Below are positions 7,224 through 11,536 of a DNA stretch of 11,536 nt, one piece after another. Numbering within the stretch: the stretch's first letter is position 1; each line of letters starts with the position of its first letter. The stretch is from DATCVA01 sp036567205 (GTDB taxonomy: Bacteria; Pseudomonadota; Gammaproteobacteria; Burkholderiales; Burkholderiaceae_B): contig DATCVA010000294.1 of assembly GCA_036567205.1 (NCBI GenBank), forward strand, positions 1 to 11,536. Reading direction: 5' to 3'. The notes under the pieces were generated by a model. The model was not told the DNA's origin, ran no database searches, and was given only the letters and a program-made list of their open reading frames with translations. The position numbers and the translations under genes were made by a program.

Positions 7224-7255
7224 GCGCAGGCAGTACATTTGTACGGCTGCTGCGC
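7224..7255. terminator. possible hairpin between the convergent phaR and COG3146 genes
   Basis: GCGCAG (7224-7229) can pair with CTGCGC (7250-7255), with further short pairing inside (CAG with CTG, TAC with GTA) interrupted by a bulge. It lies in the 54-base gap between two gene ends, where a bidirectional terminator would be expected, but no U-run follows on either strand. Weak evidence. Confidence 0.3.
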
Positions 7256-7264
7256 CGACACAGC

Positions 7265-8416
7265 TCACGGTTGGTTTGGAAACAGAATAGGGTGTTTGTC
7301 TTTGAACGGGCTATGTTCTTGCAGCTCATCCATGTAGTTCTGGATGGCGGGCGTTTCACGCGCTAAAAAATCGGCGATGGCCCGGGCATAACGGGCGTCG
7401 CGTATCCAATGCGCCGAATAGGTTATAACCGGCAACATGCCGCGCGACAGTTTGTGCTCGCCTTGCGCGCCGCCTTCGAAGATAGCGATTTGGTGCGTAA
7501 TGCAAAACTCGATCGCTTGTATGTAGCAGGTTTCGAAATGCAGCCCTGAAATAAACTGTGTTGCTCCCCAGTAGCGTCCATATAGGGTGTTGCCGCTGCG
7601 AATATTCAGCGCGCAGGCAATGGGTTTTCCATTTTGAAGTGCAACGACAAGCACAAGGTTTTCGGCCATGTGCGTGTGTAGCCTGCTGAAAAAATCATAA
7701 TTAAGGTAGGGGGCGTTGCCATGTTCGAGATAGGTGCGGCAATAGCATTTATAAAAGAAGGCAAGTGCTTCATCGGTAATTTCCTTGCCTTGCAGCCACT
7801 GGAATACAACTCCGGCTTGTATCGCTTTTTTTCGGTCTTGTTTGATTTTTTTGCGTTTCTGCTGGCTAAGGTTCGCCAGAAAATCGTCCAGTGTTTTGTA
7901 CTGGCGGTTGTGCCAGTGGAATTGAACGTTTTCACGGAATATGAACCCCGCTTCCAGCAGGGCTTCGCGATCAGCTTGTGAGGGAAACAGAACGTGAAGG
8001 GAGGAGAGCTCGTTTTGTTGCGTCAGTGCGATTGCCTGCCGCGCGAGCGCTACGCGGTCGGAGTGCGTGCGCGCTAATAAACGGGGCCCGGGTACGGGAG
8101 TAAAGGGAATGGCGCCCAGCAGTTTAGGGTAATACTCCAGCCCATGCTGGGCGAATGCCTGGGCCCAGCCGGCGTCGAAGACGTATTCGCCGCGCGAGTG
8201 GGACTTCAGATACAGAGGCATGGCGCCGGCCAATTTCTTATTGCGGTGGAGCAGCAAATAATGTGGCGCCCATCCGCTGCGTGCCACGGCGCAATCGGCC
8301 TGGTCCAGGGCCAGTAGAAATTCGTGTCGAACCAGGGGGTGGTCGCCTGCCAGGTCATTCCACTGATCGGGGTTAATATCCTCGAGACGGCGAGAGAGCG
8401 AGAAACTTTCAGACAA
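7265..8416 (-). CDS. COG3146 / DUF482 FemAB-like acyltransferase (GNAT superfamily)
   Basis: 383-residue protein of the COG3146 family (Pfam FemAB_like, formerly DUF482), whose members have a GNAT-type acyltransferase fold and are often annotated as peptidoglycan biosynthesis or N-acetyltransferase proteins. The substrate is not established. Family marks seen: YLKSHSRGEYVFDAGWA (69-85), PFTPVPGPRLL (104-114), a very basic stretch QKRKKIKQDRKKA (186-198), ALNIRSGNTLYGRYWG (269-284), and FEGGAQGEHKLSRG (313-326) followed by SAHWI. No signal peptide or membrane segment, so it is cytoplasmic. The start is TTG at 8416, with AGGA about 9 bases upstream; no ATG or GTG lies in frame upstream near it. 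It converges on phaR and diverges from the COG0523 gene, with about 115 bases between the two starts. Confidence 0.88.
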   Translation of the reverse strand: MSESFSLSRRLEDINPDQWNDLAGDHPLVRHEFLLALDQADCAVARSGWAPHYLLLHRNKKLAGAMPLYLKSHSRGEYVFDAGWAQAFAQHGLEYYPKLLGAIPFTPVPGPRLLARTHSDRVALARQAIALTQQNELSSLHVLFPSQADREALLEAGFIFRENVQFHWHNRQYKTLDDFLANLSQQKRKKIKQDRKKAIQAGVVFQWLQGKEITDEALAFFYKCYCRTYLEHGNAPYLNYDFFSRLHTHMAENLVLVVALQNGKPIACALNIRSGNTLYGRYWGATQFISGLHFETCYIQAIEFCITHQIAIFEGGAQGEHKLSRGMLPVITYSAHWIRDARYARAIADFLARETPAIQNYMDELQEHSPFKDKHPILFPNQP

Positions 8417-8531
8417 GACGGGCGGTCCTATGGTTGCAACGTAGGTTAAGCCGGAAAATCGGGCCAGATCCGTAAGGCGTGTGCCGTGACAATATCATTT
8501 TAGTTCAGTGGGTTTTAGGTGTAACAGATTC

Positions 8532-9572
8532 ATGAGTTCAAAAATTCCTGTCAGCGTGGTGACCGGCTTCCTGGGAAGCGGTAAAACAACTCTTTTGAAT
8601 CGGGCGCTAAGCCATGTTGCCAGCTTGCCGCAAGCTGGCTCGATAGTGGTGATCGTTAATGAAGTGGGTCAAGTCGGACTAGACCATCAACTCGTCAAGC
8701 ATATCAGCGATAACGTGGTGTTGCTTGAGTCCGGGTGTGTCTGTTGCAGCGTGCACGGTGAGTTGGTTGGCGCGTTACGTGATTTATTCATGGCTGCCCT
8801 GCAGAAAAAAATTCCCGCCTTTTCGCGTGTAATTATTGAAACGACAGGGTTGGCCGATCCATCGCCCATTATGTATACGTTGAAATATGAGCGATTTTTA
8901 TCAGAGCGCTATGCATACGAAGGATGTATTTCGGTGGTCGATGCCGTGCATGGACGAGCACAGCTAGGTCAGCATCCCGAAGCAATGCAGCAAGCGGTGT
9001 TGGCTGATGCCATTGTAATAACCAAGGCGGAGTTGGTTAGTGCCGACGAACAGGCTGCACTGGAAGACATGCTAAGCGCAATCAATGCCAGCGCGCCCCG
9101 ATATTTCATGGGTGCGTTGCCGGCATTGCCTGTTCTGCTGGAGGCCAGCTCCTTTCATAACAGCACAATGATTAATAAATCGCGATTGGCGCGTCGATCC
9201 AGCATGAAATTTTCTGAAAATGTGGCCGACGGGGTAAGCAAGGCGCATGCTGATGTTCGGGTGATAACTCTATCGTGGGCCGCTCCTGTTGCACGCTCGG
9301 TGTTTATCAAGGCAATAAGTCAGTTACAGGCGCAGGCTGGGCCTCATCTGTTAAGAGTCAAAGGGATCGTATTTTTTCAGGGCGAGTCAACTGCCAGCGT
9401 GATTCATGGGGTGCATGGGCAGTTGTATCCGGTGGAAGCGTTTAATAAGACGTCGCCGGAAATGGACGGAGGCGCGGAAGGGGGCTCGGTCCTGGTCTTT
9501 GTTTTACGTGGATTTTCTTCGCACGATTTTGAGCGAAACGCGCGTGCGCTGCTCTTTGGCGCAGCAGTTTAA
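8532..9572 (+). CDS. COG0523 (CobW-type) metallochaperone GTPase
   Basis: 346-residue G3E-family P-loop GTPase. COG0523 proteins deliver metals (Zn, Co and others) to target enzymes; which metal applies here is unknown. Walker A is GFLGSGKT (residues 12-19), the hallmark metal-binding C-X-C-C motif is Cys69-Val-Cys-Cys72 in SGCVCCSV, and the Walker B region is ETTGLADPSP (103-112). The C-terminal CobW_C domain runs from about 243 (RVITLSW...LLRVKGIVFF...VIHGVHGQLYPVE). The guanine-recognition motif, normally NKxD or TKxD, reads TKAE here (164-167). The His-rich metal loop seen in zinc-linked members is absent. The ATG at 8532 is preferred to an in-frame GTG at 8508 because family members start just before the P-loop strand. 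AGGTG lies 10 bases upstream, slightly far. No cobalamin or Zur-regulated gene is adjacent. Confidence 0.9.
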   Translation: MSSKIPVSVVTGFLGSGKTTLLNRALSHVASLPQAGSIVVIVNEVGQVGLDHQLVKHISDNVVLLESGCVCCSVHGELVGALRDLFMAALQKKIPAFSRVIIETTGLADPSPIMYTLKYERFLSERYAYEGCISVVDAVHGRAQLGQHPEAMQQAVLADAIVITKAELVSADEQAALEDMLSAINASAPRYFMGALPALPVLLEASSFHNSTMINKSRLARRSSMKFSENVADGVSKAHADVRVITLSWAAPVARSVFIKAISQLQAQAGPHLLRVKGIVFFQGESTASVIHGVHGQLYPVEAFNKTSPEMDGGAEGGSVLVFVLRGFSSHDFERNARALLFGAAV

Positions 9573-10282
9573 ATGTATAGAAACACTTGCGCTGTGCCGC
9601 TGGCGGTGGTGTAATGAATCTAATCGTCGGCATAAAACAAGTAGTTAGCCGTTAAAATGCGATTCGCCCCTTGCCGAAGTTTTTTAAATTAAGCGGCAAT
9701 GCTAATACGGGTGCCAAGCCCCTGTGGCAACAATAAATCTTAGGCTTTTAATTCTGTTCTTTCGGTGTTGTTGCGTGCGCGTACGCGTGTTCAAGCCGCT
9801 GTGTTCTACTCGCGCACACCCAAAGGCAATAGTTTAGTCGACCGAACTTGTGGAAAACGGTGCGTCGGCTCAATGTATAAATAAAGTAGGCGCCAGGCGT
9901 GGCTTTGTTGCAGTCGCAACTTTGGTTGGCGTCCTGAAGTGTAAATAGCCAAAAAACTGAAATGAACAATCGTCAAATGTTGGATTTTCCCAACAATAAG
10001 GACTGCCTGAAAACCGAAATAAGTTTTTGCCTAAGCGCCATGGTTATGGCGTTTGGCGGTTTGCTGCCGGATGTTATGCAGCGCTTGGGTCAAGCGGCTG
10101 TCCTGGATGGGGTTCTGCGAGTGTTGCGGGTTATGGGCAACGCCTCGGTGCTGGTTATAAGCATTCTTAACAATTACACGCGCGGCTTTGCGTTTTTGCC
10201 TTTGTCGTTTTTATCTTTGTCTTTCCCGGGCCGCTGTTTTTCTTTTTCTAGTGGGCTCATTTCTAATGGGCCAGCTAAAAGA
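9573..10282. other. about 710 bases without a supportable gene; several small inverted repeats
   Basis: No reading frame here has a ribosome binding site, family resemblance or protein-like composition. The longest plus-strand frame (from 9962) has no ribosome binding site and runs into the tRNA terminator and the tRNA. Visible structure: TTGCCG / CGGCAA (9671-9676, 9694-9699); TGCCA / TGGCA (9712-9716, 9725-9729); the palindrome CGCGTACGCG (9778-9787) inside a 19-base alternating purine-pyrimidine run; GTGCGCG / CGCGCAC (9775-9781, 9811-9817); GTTGC-AGTC-GCAAC (9907-9920); TGTTGG / CCAACA (9978-9995); and CGCCAT-GGTT-ATGGCG (10036-10051). A TAAAAT -10-like box lies at 9653-9658 without a good -35. 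A T-rich, pyrimidine-rich stretch fills about 10194-10250. An unrecognised small RNA or remnant sequence is possible. Confidence 0.5.
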
Positions 10283-10318
10283 AAACAGGTCGTTTACTTT
10301 GCAGTAAACGACCTGTTT
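10283..10318 (-). terminator. factor-independent terminator of the initiator tRNA gene
   Basis: Perfect 15-bp stem (AAACAGGTCGTTTAC, 10283-10297, and its reverse complement at 10304-10318) with a 6-base loop, 8 bases beyond the CCA end of the tRNA. Read on the minus strand, the stem ends in TTT and is followed by TCTTTTAGC, a U-rich tail, so it ends the tRNA transcript. The plus-strand exit (GGAAATGC) has no U-tail. Confidence 0.85.
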
Positions 10319-10326
10319 GGAAATGC

Positions 10327-10403
<77 letters not shown>

Positions 10404-10416
10404 TCTGAAGAATGAA

Positions 10417-10445
10417 ATATTAACCCATACTGAATTTCAATGCAA
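10417..10445 (-). promoter_or_regulatory. candidate promoter of the initiator tRNA
   Basis: On the minus strand, TTGCAT (10440-10445) is followed by 17 bases and TAATAT (10417-10422), which would start transcription near 10410, about 7 bases before the mature tRNA 5' end. Matches are 3 of 6 and 4 of 6, but position and spacing are right for a tRNA gene. It occupies most of the 69-base gap to scpB, whose own promoter must overlap or lie elsewhere. Confidence 0.45.
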
Positions 10446-10472
10446 ATTAGGCAGGCCACTGCCATTTAATCG

Positions 10473-11336
10473 ATGACTGAATCTGAGATCATCCGGGTAC
10501 TGGAAACTGCACTTTTATGTGCAGACCAACCCATGTCGCTAGTAGAATTACGAAAAATGTTTGTGGCGCACGACGTTTCAAGCGATGATTTGCGACGTTT
10601 TTTAGCTGTGTTGCAAATTGATTGGGCCGAAAAAGGCTTAGAATTGGTTAGTCTTGCCAGTGGGTGGCGTTTTCAAAGCCGCCCCGAGATGCAACGCTAT
10701 CTTGAATGTCTTAACCCTGAAAGGCCTCCGCGCTATTCGCGAGCTGTGCTCGAGACTTTGGCTATTATTGCGTGGCGCCAGCCCGTTACGCGAGGCGATA
10801 TCGAAGATATTCGCGGTGTGACGGTTTCTTCCCAAATAGTGAAGACGCTCGAAGAGCGGGGCTGGATCGAGGTGCTGGGGTATCGTGACGCCCCAGGGCG
10901 TCCTGCTTTGTTCGGTACGACACGGCAGTTTTTAGATGATCTGGGCCTGCGCGCCCTGGACGATTTGCCCGAACTGGAGTCGCAGGACGCTGTCGTGGCG
11001 CTGGCGGGACTGGCGCTCGAAGATGTGCCTGCGGATTCGCAGTTGGAAATAACTGTCGAAGTTGCCGCGGCACAGCCTGATTCGATTGCGTTGCCGGAAA
11101 GTGCTGTTTCGGCGGACGCTATGGGTTCAACCGGTTTTACCGGCCCGCCTGGGCAAACAGATGGCGACAAGCAGTTGGCGCAATTAGAACAAGTAGAGCT
11201 TGCAGTGCAGATGCAGGCAGACGGCGGGGTGGCCGCGGAGCCAGCCCGGGAAATAACCACCGCTATAACAAACAATGGACTGAGCGACGGTGAGTCGTCG
11301 CCAGGGATGAAGATTGATACGGAGCTCCATAAATAA
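10473..11336 (+). CDS. scpB: ScpB, segregation and condensation protein B
   Basis: Regulatory subunit of the SMC-ScpA-ScpB condensin complex, which binds the kleisin ScpA and helps compact and segregate the chromosome. Two winged-helix domains are visible: residues 1-75 (IIRVLETALLCADQPMSLVEL... ELVSLASGWRFQSRPE) and about 88-165 (YSRAVLETLAIIAWRQPVTR, GDIEDIRGVTVSSQIVKTL, ERGWIEVLGYRDAPGRPALF, then FLDDLGL). From about 166 to 287 the protein is acidic, Ala/Gln/Ser/Gly-rich low-complexity sequence, making it about 90 residues longer than the 197-residue Bacillus ScpB. The ATG has no ribosome binding site; the upstream GGCAG-GCCA-CTGCC (10450-10463) can form a small hairpin. scpA is not adjacent. 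The stop lies one base before the next start, so the two genes are probably co-translated. Confidence 0.93.
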   Translation: MTESEIIRVLETALLCADQPMSLVELRKMFVAHDVSSDDLRRFLAVLQIDWAEKGLELVSLASGWRFQSRPEMQRYLECLNPERPPRYSRAVLETLAIIAWRQPVTRGDIEDIRGVTVSSQIVKTLEERGWIEVLGYRDAPGRPALFGTTRQFLDDLGLRALDDLPELESQDAVVALAGLALEDVPADSQLEITVEVAAAQPDSIALPESAVSADAMGSTGFTGPPGQTDGDKQLAQLEQVELAVQMQADGGVAAEPAREITTAITNNGLSDGESSPGMKIDTELHK

Positions 11337-11337
11337 T

Positions 11338-11536
11338 ATGACTGAAACAAACCAAGATAATGTGCCTGTTAACGATGTTGCCGAGTCGGGTAAGTCTGAT
11401 ACGGCCGGCGCCGTGGACGCGGCTGCAGATGCCAAGTCGGCGGCTTCGCGCGGCCGGGGGCGCAAGTTAAGGACTCCATTTCGCCGCCGGCGCGGCGATG
11501 CCGTTGCCGAGGGGGCCGTCGACTCGGCAGCATCAG
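11338..11536 (+). CDS. rluB: probable RluB-type 23S rRNA pseudouridine synthase, N-terminal extension only (3' end outside window)
   Basis: 66 codons are visible from the ATG at 11338, one base after the scpB stop, and the frame is open to the window edge. The visible part is low-complexity: an acidic/Ala-rich start (MTETNQDNVPVNDVAESGKS) and then an Arg-rich stretch (ASRGRGRKLRTPFRRRRGD, about 36-54). No catalytic domain is in view. The call rests on gene order: in beta-proteobacteria scpB is commonly followed by rluB, whose product there has a disordered, basic N-terminal extension. GGAG (11321-11324) lies 13 bases upstream, rather far for a ribosome binding site, so coupling to scpB translation is plausible. 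Confidence 0.6.
   Translation, partial: MTETNQDNVPVNDVAESGKSDTAGAVDAAADAKSAASRGRGRKLRTPFRRRRGDAVAEGAVDSAAS

Noticed and set aside
8486..8507. AT-rich stretch before the COG0523 gene as a Zur-like operator
   Set aside because: It lacks the symmetric half-sites expected of a Zur box; TATCAT (8493-8498) could be a -10 but has no acceptable -35.
9848..9858. TGTGGAAAA resembling a DnaA box, as a hint of a replication origin
   Set aside because: Only one near-match, with no cluster of boxes, no AT-rich unwinding region and no dnaA/dnaN nearby.
9748..9969. 73-codon minus-strand reading frame starting with TTG
   Set aside because: No ribosome binding site, no recognisable family, and odd composition. 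It looks like chance open frame.
10733..11350. 205-codon minus-strand reading frame opposite scpB
   Set aside because: Ser/Ala-rich antisense shadow of scpB; no family resemblance, and scpB is clearly the real gene.

Overview
The window reads as ordinary chromosomal DNA from a beta-proteobacterium of the order Burkholderiales, most likely Alcaligenaceae (Bordetella/Pusillimonas/Advenella-like). This rests on recognisable protein families and gene order, not on a database search. The evidence is the divergent bamD | rluD-pgeF block, a class I polyhydroxyalkanoate (PHA) synthase with an acetoacetyl-CoA reductase and a PhaR regulator, a COG3146 protein, and scpB followed by a gene that looks like rluB with a low-complexity start. 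GC content is moderate and codon use looks even throughout. I see no insertion sequence, integrase, phage gene, toxin-antitoxin pair or CRISPR array.

Layout. Bases 1-1235 hold the 3' part of a DinG/YoaA-type helicase. It runs tail to tail, with a 14-base overlap, into bamD on the minus strand (outer-membrane protein assembly lipoprotein). Head to head with bamD are rluD (23S rRNA pseudouridine synthase) and pgeF (multicopper polyphenol oxidase fold), which overlap by 13 bases. Next comes the PHA block: phaC, a roughly 100-base gap with two inverted repeats, phaB, a strong hairpin terminator, then phaR behind its own candidate promoter and two abutting 21/22-base direct repeats. Convergent to phaR is a COG3146/FemAB-like acyltransferase gene. 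A COG0523 (CobW-type) metallochaperone GTPase diverges from it. Bases 9573-10282 contain no gene I can support, only several small inverted repeats. The window closes with an initiator tRNA gene on the minus strand (with promoter and terminator) and, divergent from it, scpB (chromosome condensation) and the start of a probable rluB.

How the genes work together. PhaB makes (R)-3-hydroxybutyryl-CoA, PhaC polymerises it, and PhaR probably senses the polymer and represses PHA genes. The beta-ketothiolase (phaA) and phasin are not in the window and must lie elsewhere. Most other genes are housekeeping: envelope assembly, ribosome modification, chromosome segregation and translation initiation.

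I found no convincing undescribed multi-gene system. The observations most worth checking are the tandem repeat in the phaR leader, the structured phaC-phaB gap with its 19-codon reading frame, the gene-free structured stretch before the tRNA, and the altered guanine-recognition motif of the COG0523 GTPase.
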